A DNA stretch of 64,000 bases. It comes from Bacteroidales bacterium (lineage in GTDB: Bacteria > Bacteroidota > Bacteroidia > Bacteroidales > UBA10428). The position numbers were made by a program, and so were the translations under genes. The stretch is taken from positions 1 to 64,000 of the forward strand of contig JAFGVA010000116.1 of assembly GCA_016938235.1 (NCBI GenBank). The letters run 5' to 3'. The notes beneath the pieces were generated by a model. It did no database searches. It worked only from the letters and a program-made list of their open reading frames with translations, and was not told the DNA's origin. Positions 1 through 7,810 of the stretch are shown one piece after another (the first letter of the stretch is position 1; each line of letters starts with the position of its first letter).

Positions 1-554
1 CCCCAGGGGTTTGTGTTTTCATCAAGTACCCTTTGGAGATCAGCAGCAATTTTATCGCGTTCCTGGAGCAATTCGGCTAATTCGTGTTTTCCAATAATGT
101 CTCGTAAACCTGTTTGAGCAATATAAGCAATTGCCTTTACATATTCCTGAACTTCCAGAGCCGCCTTTTCTACATCCCAAACTGTCCAGTAAACAACGGC
201 ATCAACATTTACGGGCACAGTGTCTTTTGTTAAGGTTTGTTCTGCTTTAAAATCGGTTACTCGCACACGCTGATCAATAAAGGAGTCGATTTTATCAATT
301 ATAGGAATCAACATAAAAATACCCGGACCTTTTAATCCCTTGAATTTCCCCATTCTTAAAACAACGGCTTTTTCCCATTGGTCGGCAATTTTTATTGATG
401 CAGAAAAAAGGAATGCAAATAAAATACTGGCAGCATAAAGGCCTGAGCCGATATATTCGAATGCATATAAACCCTGAAAAACTCCAATCAGAATAACCAG
501 GATGGTTATTGCAATCGGATTTAAATTGATTTTAGCAAAGGATTTTGTTTTCAT
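1..554 (-). CDS. Slipin / SPFH (band 7) membrane protein, 3' end cut by window edge
   Basis: Only the first 184 codons are present; the gene runs off the left edge. It starts with ATG at 554, one base after the stop of the GntR gene. The N-terminus has two hydrophobic membrane segments (about residues 13-50). They are followed by a band-7 core with RMGKFKGLKGPG, IPIIDKID, the beta strand DQRVRVTDF and VNVDAVVYWTVWD, and then the helix RDIIGKHELAELLQERD. These are typical of slipins (stomatin-like proteins), which oligomerise on the membrane and are often linked to an NfeD-type partner; no partner is visible because of the truncation. The one-base gap to the short GntR repressor upstream indicates a two-gene operon that is probably self-regulated. 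The family call is firm; the physiological role is not known from sequence. Confidence 0.88.
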   Translation of the reverse strand, partial: MKTKSFAKINLNPIAITILVILIGVFQGLYAFEYIGSGLYAASILFAFLFSASIKIADQWEKAVVLRMGKFKGLKGPGIFMLIPIIDKIDSFIDQRVRVTDFKAEQTLTKDTVPVNVDAVVYWTVWDVEKAALEVQEYVKAIAYIAQTGLRDIIGKHELAELLQERDKIAADLQRVLDENTNPW

Positions 555-555
555 T

Positions 556-924
556 TTATTTTTGTTTTTGTAGTTGGTTGATAATATCATCTTTAGTAAA
601 ACCATAGCTGAAGGCTATGGTGCAGAACTCCTGACATATATCCTGTAGTTTCTTGTTTTTTTCTTTTTCAGAAACCGTAATAATATTCTCGGTAATAAAA
701 GTACCTGTGCCCTGCTGAGTTTCAAGTACATTCTGTATTTCAAGTTCTTTATAGGCTTTGGCAACTGTATTTAAGTTTACTTTTAATTCAACTGCCAGAG
801 CTCTTACCGTAGGTAACTGTTCGCCAGTTTTAAGTTTCCCCGATGCAATCCCGAATTTTATCTGGTCTATTATTTGCCGATAAAACGGAACTCCTGCTTT
901 TGGATCTAAAATAAAATTAATCAT
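556..924 (-). CDS. GntR family (YtrA-type) transcriptional regulator
   Basis: This 122-residue protein consists of an N-terminal GntR winged helix (about residues 10-76; GVPFYRQIIDQIKFGIASG, LPTVRALAVELKVNLNTVAKAY, GTGTFI) and a short helical tail (77-122). It has no large effector domain, which is the layout of the YtrA subfamily that usually represses its own operon of membrane-protein or transporter genes. It is followed one base later by the slipin gene, so slipin is the likely regulated partner. A good Bacteroidota promoter (959-989) and a direct repeat AATAGTA at 931-937 and 952-958 lie just upstream and could be the operator. Start at 924 is the only one that keeps the full DNA-binding domain. 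Confidence 0.92.
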   Translation of the reverse strand: MINFILDPKAGVPFYRQIIDQIKFGIASGKLKTGEQLPTVRALAVELKVNLNTVAKAYKELEIQNVLETQQGTGTFITENIITVSEKEKNKKLQDICQEFCTIAFSYGFTKDDIINQLQKQK

Positions 925-930
925 TATAAT

Positions 931-958
931 AATAGTATATTGTCATATAAGAATAGTA
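931..958. promoter_or_regulatory. Candidate GntR operator: AATAGTA direct repeat
   Basis: AATAGTA occurs at 931-937 and again at 952-958, exactly 21 bp apart (two helical turns), with an AT-rich imperfect dyad (TATAT/ATATA) between. The repeat sits between the promoter -7 element and the GntR start codon, where an autoregulating YtrA-type repressor would be expected to bind. That it is an operator is inference. Confidence 0.35.
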
Positions 959-989
959 CAAACATACAACAAAATATTTCTCAAGTCAA
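959..989 (-). promoter_or_regulatory. Promoter of the GntR-slipin operon
   Basis: On the minus strand the -33 element TTG (987-989) is followed after 20 bp by TATGTTTG (959-966), a full match to the Bacteroidota -7 consensus TAnnTTTG. It lies 35 bp upstream of the GntR start codon. Confidence 0.6.
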
Positions 990-1044
990 GTGTTTAATAA
1001 AAAAAAAGTAATTTTTTATGGAGGGAATTTATTTTAATACGACA

Positions 1045-1179
1045 TCAATACCAGCTGTAAGTGGTGTTAGCCAGCGGATCAATATCCTTAAAAATATCGA
1101 AGTTTTTATGTTTGTTTTCGTTCCACCAGTGAAAATATGCCTGAGCAGCTATCTCATGCGATTCATTGTTAAATACCAT
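1045..1179 (-). CDS. Possible small protein, 44 residues
   Basis: An ATG at 1179 opens a 44-codon frame ending with TGA at 1045. The peptide is acidic and rich in aromatic residues (HEIAAQAYFHWWNENKH near the middle, DIDPL and TTYSWY near the end), a composition that does not look like random AT-rich DNA. No promoter match or strong ribosome site was found in front of it. I do not recognise a family; there is only a faint resemblance to short DUF2934-like peptides. It may be a real small gene or chance. Confidence 0.3.
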   Translation of the reverse strand: MVFNNESHEIAAQAYFHWWNENKHKNFDIFKDIDPLANTTYSWY

Positions 1180-1284
1180 TTCATAATTTCTATTTAATTA
1201 ATAGACCTTCTTGTATGATGCTTTAGTTAGTTAATTGGTTGCTTTAGATTAGTGCAACTTTGACTGTAAATATATGGTGTTTTT

Positions 1285-1317
1285 AGTTTCTGTGACTTCT
1301 TAGAAGTCACAGAAACT
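1285..1317. repeat. Perfect 16-bp inverted repeat with one-base centre
   Basis: AGTTTCTGTGACTTCT (1285-1300) is followed by a single T and its exact reverse complement (1302-1317). It lies 11 bases beyond the stop of the DUF1501 gene. There is no T-run after it on either strand, so a simple terminator is not obvious. It may act as a transcript-end or mRNA-stabilising hairpin, or be a protein-binding palindrome. Confidence 0.6.
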
Positions 1318-1328
1318 TAAGAGTATGG

Positions 1329-2963
1329 TTAAAGCTTAATAAAACTTTCTTTGAAAAGTGCGTTTTTAGTTTTAATCAGAATAACATATTTCCCGGCAAC
1401 AAGGCTGCTTGTATTAATAAGTTGATTGTTTACTCCGTATAGTCCAAATCCTGATTGGCTCATTACTTCTTTGCCCTCAACATTAAAAATTTTCATTTCA
1501 TAATTTGAGTTTTGTCTCAGGAAGAATTCAGCTGACAGGTCACTTTGTACCGGATTGGGGAATAGCTTCAAGCTTTTCGCATTATTAAGATAAGGATTCT
1601 GATCGATGCCAGAGGTGCCCATTAGCGGTAGCTTATCTCCAACCCAGGAATCGAATCCTGTGGCTATCATGGCTTCATCGCTTGCGCCAAACCAATCCTG
1701 AACAACAGATGTGTAAATTTGCCGGTAGTCAATATTGTAAATCAGGTTTCCACCTTTCAGATTGCTTAAATCGGGGTTTTCGCCATAAATGCCGCCATTG
1801 AGTCCTTTACCGAAAAGAAAAACAGGAGTTGAAGTTCCGTGGTCTGTGCCATAACTTGCATTCGAATATGCACGTCGGCCAAACTCAGTAAAGGTCATAG
1901 ACAACACTTTGTCTGCCAAACCAAGATTCTCAAGATCGTCATAAAAAGCTTTAACAGCCGAAGAAACATGGTACAATAGTGCAGAGTGTGCACCCAGGGT
2001 TGGATCTGATTTTTCTACCTGGTCGCCGTGCGTGTCAAACCCACCAATGCGACAAAGAAATATTCTGGTTTTAATACCGCCTTTTAGCAATCGCGCAATA
2101 AGCTTCAACTGGGGAGCCAAAGGATTCCGTGCGGCACTTATTGGTGCGGCATAGGGGTACGATTCAGGATAATCGGTACTTGAATTACTACCTGCATCAT
2201 ATACTTCTTTAAGTCGGCCGGCATATTCGTTCGATTTTTTCTCAAATTCCATGATGTATTTCAATTCATCCCCGGCATGACTGTCAGGAAAAGCAATTGG
2301 TGGTTCAACACCAACACTTGTTATCAGCTGGTAAAATGCATCGGGACTTCCAATATTTAGACCGATTGGTATTCCATCTTCCCTGTGAAAAGCAAGTGAC
2401 AGGGAGCCACTCATTTCCAGTCCAATCGGGTCTGGCATATTATCATTTGGAAAATTTTCCGGATAGCCGTCGTATTCATAATCAAGAAACCGACCCATCC
2501 ATCCCGAACTGTAGTCACTGTAAGCATCACCTCCCATTAATACAATATCTCTGCCTCTGAAATGAGATCCATTCATATCGGGGTATCCCACGTTTTGAAC
2601 AATTGATGCCATACCAGCATCATACAATTCCTTGAATCCAAGCATGTCGGGATGTAAGCCAACCTGTAAATCTTCATTTAAACGTGTGTCTACGTTAATA
2701 AAGCTTCTGGTGCCATTGCTTGGCAAAGCTATATTAGGCCTGAGGTTATAGTACTCACTATACTGCGCAACGGGTACCAATGTATTCAGCGCATCGTTTC
2801 CACCATGAAGCTGAATGAATATCAGAATATTATCACTATCACCTGCACCAGCTGCAAGCTTAAAAGCTTCATTATTAGCCAGTAGTTTCACCGGAACACC
2901 CCCCAGCATAACTGCTCCTGTTCCCGAAAGTGAAATATTGCGTATAAATTTTCTTCTGTTCAT
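1329..2963 (-). CDS. DUF1501 secreted protein with T9SS C-terminal sorting domain
   Basis: This 544-residue protein starts with a Tat-type signal (MNRRKFIRNISLSGTG; hydrophobic stretch to about residue 30). It carries the DUF1501 (sulfatase/alkaline-phosphatase-like fold) motifs IFIQLHGGNDALNTLVP (about 48-64), SHFRGRDI and YGTDHGTSTPVFLFGKG (about 368-384). From about residue 466 it has a type A sorting domain of the type IX secretion system: LFPNPVQSDLSAEFFL, then YEMKIFNVEGKEVM, ending in FKESFIKL. The protein is therefore probably exported and then carried across the outer membrane by T9SS. It is followed, in expression order preceded, by a DUF1800 gene 74 bp away on the same strand; the two families co-occur widely and probably act together. 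The substrate is unknown. Confidence 0.9.
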   Translation of the reverse strand: MNRRKFIRNISLSGTGAVMLGGVPVKLLANNEAFKLAAGAGDSDNILIFIQLHGGNDALNTLVPVAQYSEYYNLRPNIALPSNGTRSFINVDTRLNEDLQVGLHPDMLGFKELYDAGMASIVQNVGYPDMNGSHFRGRDIVLMGGDAYSDYSSGWMGRFLDYEYDGYPENFPNDNMPDPIGLEMSGSLSLAFHREDGIPIGLNIGSPDAFYQLITSVGVEPPIAFPDSHAGDELKYIMEFEKKSNEYAGRLKEVYDAGSNSSTDYPESYPYAAPISAARNPLAPQLKLIARLLKGGIKTRIFLCRIGGFDTHGDQVEKSDPTLGAHSALLYHVSSAVKAFYDDLENLGLADKVLSMTFTEFGRRAYSNASYGTDHGTSTPVFLFGKGLNGGIYGENPDLSNLKGGNLIYNIDYRQIYTSVVQDWFGASDEAMIATGFDSWVGDKLPLMGTSGIDQNPYLNNAKSLKLFPNPVQSDLSAEFFLRQNSNYEMKIFNVEGKEVMSQSGFGLYGVNNQLINTSSLVAGKYVILIKTKNALFKESFIKL

Positions 2964-3037
2964 TTTTCTCTTTTTTTTGGGTTTGTGGTTTATGAACCAA
3001 TCAAAAAAGCAATTTTATAATGTCTGCTAATAATCTG

Positions 3038-4717
3038 TTAGTAGACCTGAAATTCAGGAGTCTGAACAAGAGCTGAAACCAGGGTCTCAATCCGGTTTTT
3101 CACTACAGAATTACTTCCACCGTCTGAATAGGCATTCCATTCCATTGTCCAGGTTGTAGTTGGCAATGTATCAAGGAAAATCGTGTTCAAAAAGTAATCA
3201 AAACGTTCTGTACTTAGTTCAACAGCCAGCAGATTCTCAGTTAGAACAGTTACTATTTCAGTTGCATCTGAAGGGTCAGTAATGTTTCCTGAGTTTTCTA
3301 CCCAATCTAATACGTTAAGGCTAAAAGTGAGATCTTCGGGATTACCGGCACGCTTCATGAATAAATCACCAATCTGATACCGTTTAGCTAATTCATAGGT
3401 CATTATCCAGTTTCGGGCAAAACCGGGCATCTGATGGTAAGGGTCAAATCCGGCAACATCGTATGGATCATACATTTCTATTCCCTGTTCCTTTAAAACA
3501 GAATCTATGTAAGAAAAATCGTCGTAAAATGCATTTGTTTGTATGTTACGGTCGGGAGTTTCAGTTTCAAAAAATCTCAGAAGACCCAGAGTAACATCTA
3601 CAGGCGACTTTATCAAAGCTCCTATGTTATTGTCTGCTGTTATTGTATTATCTAAATCGTAGAAATGTTCACTCTTGAAGAGGACTTCAAGAGGTGCACG
3701 TATTTCGTAGTCATTATCATAAAAAATTTGCGCTAATGGCTGAATGATATCTGTTTCAACCTCATCTGAAATAAAATGATATACAAAAGAACGATAGAGC
3801 TTTCGCATGATAAACCTTGCCGTTTCAATCTTACCGAATATCATTTCAATCATATCATCAAACTCCTGCATGGTAGCTTTGGCAGTTGGATATCCTTCGA
3901 GAATTGTTGCCGGACTAACTGAATAGCTATCAAACAAAGAAGAAAATGTTTTTACAGAAGCATCGTGTGCTGTGGCAAGCTCTGTTGTGCCATCGGTGGC
4001 TGTTATAGTTTTAAGTTTACCACTGGGTATACCGGTATCTTTATCAAGATGTACAAAATCTTCATCGAATAACCAGCCGGTAAGCACTTTTGTTGCCGAT
4101 TTAACATCATCTTCGGTGTAGTTTGTGTAGTTCCCCTCTTCTAATTGCGGACCTTTGCCAATACTGTATAGCTCCAGCATTTCCCGGGCAAAGTTTTCGT
4201 TAGGGGCATCTTTGTGGTTTGTAAATCCATCAATATACTTTAGCATCGCATTGTCAAGGCAAATCTTTTTGAAAAGTTCTTTAAAGTTGCCTAACGCATA
4301 ATATCTGAACAGGCAGTTCTGATAATATAGAGCTTCGCTGGATTGTATTTTAGTCCAGGCAGCAGGTAAATGTGTGTGGTAGAACCATGTAAGACGCTCT
4401 TTAACAGATAAACCTGAGCGTAACATGACATCGATATGCCATGATTTAAAATAGGAGAATAATGTGTTTTGCTCACTGTTTACACCTTCCGATGCTTTAT
4501 TTATTGTTGGCGGATTTACCCATGATTCTCCGGTTGCTGCATCCAGCGGCGGAGTTGGAATTTCTTCATCCAAAAATAAAGTTTCTAAAGCTTGTGAGGG
4601 AGTAAAAGAAGAGTAGGTTTCTGTCTGGCCCATTGTTGGACCAAAGGTTGTGCGCCGCAGTAAATGTGCAGCATTTTTCAACCCAAGTACCTGGGTGACT
4701 TCATTCAATGATGCCAT
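3038..4717 (-). CDS. DUF1800 family protein
   Basis: This 559-residue protein belongs to DUF1800: N-terminal LKNAAHLLRRTTFGPT (about 13-28), central NENFAREMLELYSIGKG (about 173-189), DVKSATKVLTGW (about 204-215), RFIMRKLYRSFVYHFIS and the C-terminal ALVQTPEFQVY. No clear signal peptide is present from this start, although a role outside the cytoplasm would fit its partner. It is the first gene of a two-gene unit with the T9SS-exported DUF1501 protein (74-bp gap). DUF1800/DUF1501 pairs are conserved in Bacteroidota, Planctomycetota and other groups and have been linked to surface or polysaccharide-related functions, but no reaction is established. Unlike its partner it lacks a T9SS sorting domain. 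Confidence 0.9.
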   Translation of the reverse strand: MASLNEVTQVLGLKNAAHLLRRTTFGPTMGQTETYSSFTPSQALETLFLDEEIPTPPLDAATGESWVNPPTINKASEGVNSEQNTLFSYFKSWHIDVMLRSGLSVKERLTWFYHTHLPAAWTKIQSSEALYYQNCLFRYYALGNFKELFKKICLDNAMLKYIDGFTNHKDAPNENFAREMLELYSIGKGPQLEEGNYTNYTEDDVKSATKVLTGWLFDEDFVHLDKDTGIPSGKLKTITATDGTTELATAHDASVKTFSSLFDSYSVSPATILEGYPTAKATMQEFDDMIEMIFGKIETARFIMRKLYRSFVYHFISDEVETDIIQPLAQIFYDNDYEIRAPLEVLFKSEHFYDLDNTITADNNIGALIKSPVDVTLGLLRFFETETPDRNIQTNAFYDDFSYIDSVLKEQGIEMYDPYDVAGFDPYHQMPGFARNWIMTYELAKRYQIGDLFMKRAGNPEDLTFSLNVLDWVENSGNITDPSDATEIVTVLTENLLAVELSTERFDYFLNTIFLDTLPTTTWTMEWNAYSDGGSNSVVKNRIETLVSALVQTPEFQVY

Positions 4718-4846
4718 ATAAATAGTTTAGTTAGTAGTATTTCTAGATTAATACAAAACTTTTCATTATTTGTTCATTAAACGGTTTTATTCTATATATA
4801 TTTTTTAGCTATCTTAATATCCGATTTAATTATTTATAACAAACTT

Positions 4847-6124
4847 ATGTCAGAAGAGTTCCTGCAATACATATGGAGTCAAGAACTTTTTGAGAAAAAT
4901 GTCTTGTCTGTTTCCGGAGAGGAAATTGAAGTGTTACATCCCGGCATGAAAAATACCGATGCCGGCCCCGATTTTACAAATTCACGTATAAAAATCGATG
5001 GAACCATCTGGGCTGGTAATGTTGAAATTCATACAACTTCCGATTTGTGGGATAAACACAAACATCAGGAAGATGCAGCTTATAATAATGTGATTTTGCA
5101 TGTAGTGGATAAATACACCAAACAGGCTGTTAGAAAAAACGGAGAAGCAATCCCCTGCATAGAATTAAAGTACAACAAGCACTTACTGGAGAATTACAGA
5201 CAAATTATTCATAATCAATACAAAATTCCTTGTCAGAACGATTTAGGTCTGGTTAATGGATTTACAATATCGAACTGGTTGAATTCATTGTTTGTAGAGC
5301 GTTTGAAAGAAAAGTCGGAAGGAATTCTTCAGGTACTTAAATACACAAAAAGCGGCTGGGAGGAAACATTTTATATTGTTATGGCTCGTAACTTTGGTTT
5401 CGGTACCAATGGACTACCTTTTGAACTCCTGGCAAAAAACACTCCACTGAAAATACTTGCCAGGCACCATAATTCAAACCTGCAAATTGAAGCTGTTTTG
5501 ATGGGGCAGGCAGGCTTAATTCCATCGGAACCGGAAGATGAATTTTCAAAGGAGATGCTTAAAGAATATAAGCATTTAAGGAAATTGTATAACCTAAACC
5601 CCGTAGAGTCTCACCTTTGGAAATTTCTCAGATTACGGCCGGTTAGTTTTCCCACCATTCGTATATCACAATTCGCCAATCTAATCTGGCGTTCAACCCA
5701 TCTGTTTTCAAAAATAATTGAGGTTGAAACCATTCAGGAACTTGATAAACTGTTGGTGTGTGAAGCTTCTGAATATTGGAACAACAAGTACCTGTTCGCA
5801 AAAGAGACCACGCAAATAAGAAAAAAGGCTTTAGGTAGTTCGTCACGCAAAGTGATAATAATAAATACCATTATTCCTTTTTTATTTGTTTACGGTAAAG
5901 AAAGAGACAAGAAGGAATTGATGGACAAGGCTTTATCGCTAATGGAGGAACTACCTCCTGAGGATAACAGTGTTGTAAACAACTGGATTGAATTAGGGAT
6001 TTCTCCAAAAAACGCATTGGAAAGTCAGGCATTAATTCAACTAACTAAATTATATTGCGCTAAAAAGAATTGTTTGTATTGTCAGATTGGAAACAGGATT
6101 ATTCGTAGCAAGATAGATGAATAG
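4847..6124 (+). CDS. DUF2851 family protein
   Basis: The 425-residue protein opens with MSEEFLQYIWSQELFE and then shows the DUF2851 signature: VLHPGMKNTDAGPDFTNSRI (about 30-49), WAGNVEIHTTSDLWDKHKH (about 55-73) and NNVILHVV (about 80-87). It ends with a small cysteine group, CAKKNCLYC (C-x4-C-x2-C), which could bind a metal. It has no signal peptide or membrane segment and is cytoplasmic. The family is nearly confined to Bacteroidota and has no known function. Its last codons overlap the K+ channel gene by 8 bp, so the two are translationally coupled. Confidence 0.92.
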   Translation: MSEEFLQYIWSQELFEKNVLSVSGEEIEVLHPGMKNTDAGPDFTNSRIKIDGTIWAGNVEIHTTSDLWDKHKHQEDAAYNNVILHVVDKYTKQAVRKNGEAIPCIELKYNKHLLENYRQIIHNQYKIPCQNDLGLVNGFTISNWLNSLFVERLKEKSEGILQVLKYTKSGWEETFYIVMARNFGFGTNGLPFELLAKNTPLKILARHHNSNLQIEAVLMGQAGLIPSEPEDEFSKEMLKEYKHLRKLYNLNPVESHLWKFLRLRPVSFPTIRISQFANLIWRSTHLFSKIIEVETIQELDKLLVCEASEYWNNKYLFAKETTQIRKKALGSSSRKVIIINTIIPFLFVYGKERDKKELMDKALSLMEELPPEDNSVVNNWIELGISPKNALESQALIQLTKLYCAKKNCLYCQIGNRIIRSKIDE

Positions 6125-7145
6125 AGATACATTCAGAGATGCATATATTGCTTTAGGTTTATTACTGGCCATTATTACTATTGGTATTTTTGGTTATATG
6201 ATTATTGAAGGTTTTAATGTTACAGATGCCGCCTTCATGACTATAATAACCATTGCAACAGTTGGGTTTAAGGAGGTACATCCTTTATCAACTGCCGGAA
6301 TGTATTTTACTATTTTTCTAATCATTACTAGTTTTGGTATTTTTGCATATGCTGTTTCCACGCTTACCCGTTATGTAATTGGTGGAGCCATAGGACACTA
6401 TTATAAAAACAGAAAAGTGAGAAACAAAATTAATCAACTAAAAGACCACGTAATTGTTTGCGGTTATGGTCGAAATGGTCGACAGGCAGTAGCAGAGCTC
6501 CTCGACCATAATGTTCCGCTTGTGATTATTGAAAGTGAACCCGACTCAATAGAAAAGATTCTTGAAAATCCGGACTTGTTATACATCCACGGCGATGCAA
6601 CCAAGGATGAGGTTTTAAGCGCTTCGCAGGCAGAAAAGGCAAAAGCCCTGATTTCGGCACTACCAGTCGATGCCGATAATTTGTTTGTTGTGCTCACTGC
6701 CCGCGAACTTAATCCGGATATGATAATCATTTCAAGAGCAACAAACGAGCATTCCGATGTTAAGCTTAAAAGAGCCGGGGCAAATAATGTAATTATGCCC
6801 GACAGAATTGGTGGTCAGCGTATGGCCAAGCTTGTTGCTCAGCCCGATGTGGTTGAGTTTTTAGACTATATTATGCTGCAAAGTAGCGAAAACGTTGCCC
6901 TTGAAGAAGTAAGCTGTAGTAAACTAAACTCCTATTTCGAAGGAAAATCAATCAGAGAACTGGATATCAGAAATGAATCCGGAGCAAATATTATTGGATT
7001 AAAGCGTTCAGATAAGTCTTTTATCATTAATCCACTTCCCGAAATACAACTTTCATCGCTCGATAAATTATTTGTTCTCGGAACACAACAACAGGTTGAG
7101 CGCCTGAAAAGAATTATGGCAGAAGGTAAAGAAGTCTTTAGTTAA
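6117..7145 (+). CDS. Potassium channel with RCK (TrkA-N/TrkA-C) domains
   Basis: This 342-residue protein has two membrane helices (about 9-31 and 62-85) around a pore loop, then an RCK N domain starting at HVIVCGYGRNGRQAVAEL (Rossmann GxGxxG; about 111-128) and a TrkA-C domain (about 250-340). This is the MthK-like design: a tetrameric channel gated by a ligand bound to the RCK ring. The selectivity filter reads TVGFKE (residues 48-53) where the classical filter is TVGYGD: Tyr is Phe and the outer Gly is Lys. The gene overlaps the DUF2851 gene by 8 bp. The channel call is firm; ion preference with this filter is uncertain. Confidence 0.9.
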   Translation: MNRDTFRDAYIALGLLLAIITIGIFGYMIIEGFNVTDAAFMTIITIATVGFKEVHPLSTAGMYFTIFLIITSFGIFAYAVSTLTRYVIGGAIGHYYKNRKVRNKINQLKDHVIVCGYGRNGRQAVAELLDHNVPLVIIESEPDSIEKILENPDLLYIHGDATKDEVLSASQAEKAKALISALPVDADNLFVVLTARELNPDMIIISRATNEHSDVKLKRAGANNVIMPDRIGGQRMAKLVAQPDVVEFLDYIMLQSSENVALEEVSCSKLNSYFEGKSIRELDIRNESGANIIGLKRSDKSFIINPLPEIQLSSLDKLFVLGTQQQVERLKRIMAEGKEVFS

Positions 7146-7185
7146 TGTAAAGCTCAGCCTCTGTTTAACTTTTTCAGCTAATCGC

Positions 7186-7215
7186 TTGTTCAGAAATAAA
7201 AAATATCTACCTTTG
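7186..7215 (+). promoter_or_regulatory. Promoter of rpsO
   Basis: TTG at 7186-7188 and TACCTTTG at 7208-7215, 19 bp apart, match the Bacteroidota TTG / TAnnTTTG consensus. They lie 41 bp in front of the rpsO start codon. Confidence 0.65.
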
Positions 7216-7256
7216 CAAGCCCAAAAGTGGGAATTTAAATTTTATAAATAATACAT

Positions 7257-7526
7257 ATGTATTTAACAGCTGAGAAAAAAACCGAAATTTTCGGTCAACA
7301 CGGAAAGTCTAATAAAGACACTGGAAGTCCGGAAAGCCAGATTGCCTTATTTTCCTACCGTATCAGCCACTTAACAGAGCATCTGAAGAAAAACAAAAAA
7401 GACTTCAGTACACAACGATCGCTTCTGAGACTGGTTGGTAAGAGAAGGAGATTACTTGATTATCTGAAGCATATAGATATCGAAAGATACAGGGCAATTC
7501 TGAAAGAACTTAACTTACGTAGATAA
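7257..7526 (+). CDS. rpsO: 30S ribosomal protein S15
   Basis: The 89-residue protein has the normal S15 length and signature: [20 protein letters not shown] (about 12-31), [15 protein letters not shown] and the C-terminal [17 protein letters not shown] (about 55-71). S15 binds 16S rRNA helices 20-22 and bridges to the large subunit. The gene has its own promoter (7186-7215) and a strong terminator (7533-7561), and precedes pnp, an arrangement known in many bacteria (rpsO-pnp), although here the terminator and a 284-bp gap separate the two. Confidence 0.98.
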   Translation: MYLTAEKKTEIFGQHGKSNKDTGSPESQIALFSYRISHLTEHLKKNKKDFSTQRSLLRLVGKRRRLLDYLKHIDIERYRAILKELNLRR

Positions 7527-7532
7527 ATAAGG

Positions 7533-7561
7533 AAGGCAATTGATTTTCAATTGCCTTTTTT
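7533..7561 (+). terminator. Rho-independent terminator of rpsO
   Basis: A perfect 11-bp stem (7533-7543 with 7547-7557) with a TTT loop is followed by a T-run to 7561. Confidence 0.85.
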
Positions 7562-7810
7562 CTTTAAATAAAGAGGGGTATTGAAACATCCATGAAAAGA
7601 AGATCTAATACACATGCACATGATTATCTTATGTATCGATATTTCGGGATGACCATAAAAAATAATTTTATACAGATGAAAAATTCAATATCTTTATCTC
7701 TTTTGATTTTAGTCCTATACGGAAATATTAATTGAACAAAAAATATAGTAGTACCCTTAAGTAAAGCTTATTCTTATTTAAGGAAGAAAAATTTAAACAA
7801 GTAAGATATT

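Larger units (their letters stand above)
925..1328. other. Intergenic stretch (about 400 bp)
   Basis: This stretch between the GntR gene and the 3' end of the DUF1501 gene holds the GntR-slipin promoter (959-989), one possible small minus-strand gene (1045-1179) and a long perfect palindrome (1285-1317). I see nothing else coding in it. Confidence 0.6.

Noticed and set aside
7755-7783. PNPase leader autoregulatory hairpin
   Set aside because: Only a six-base perfect pairing (CCTTAA with TTAAGG) is present; too weak to call without comparative data.
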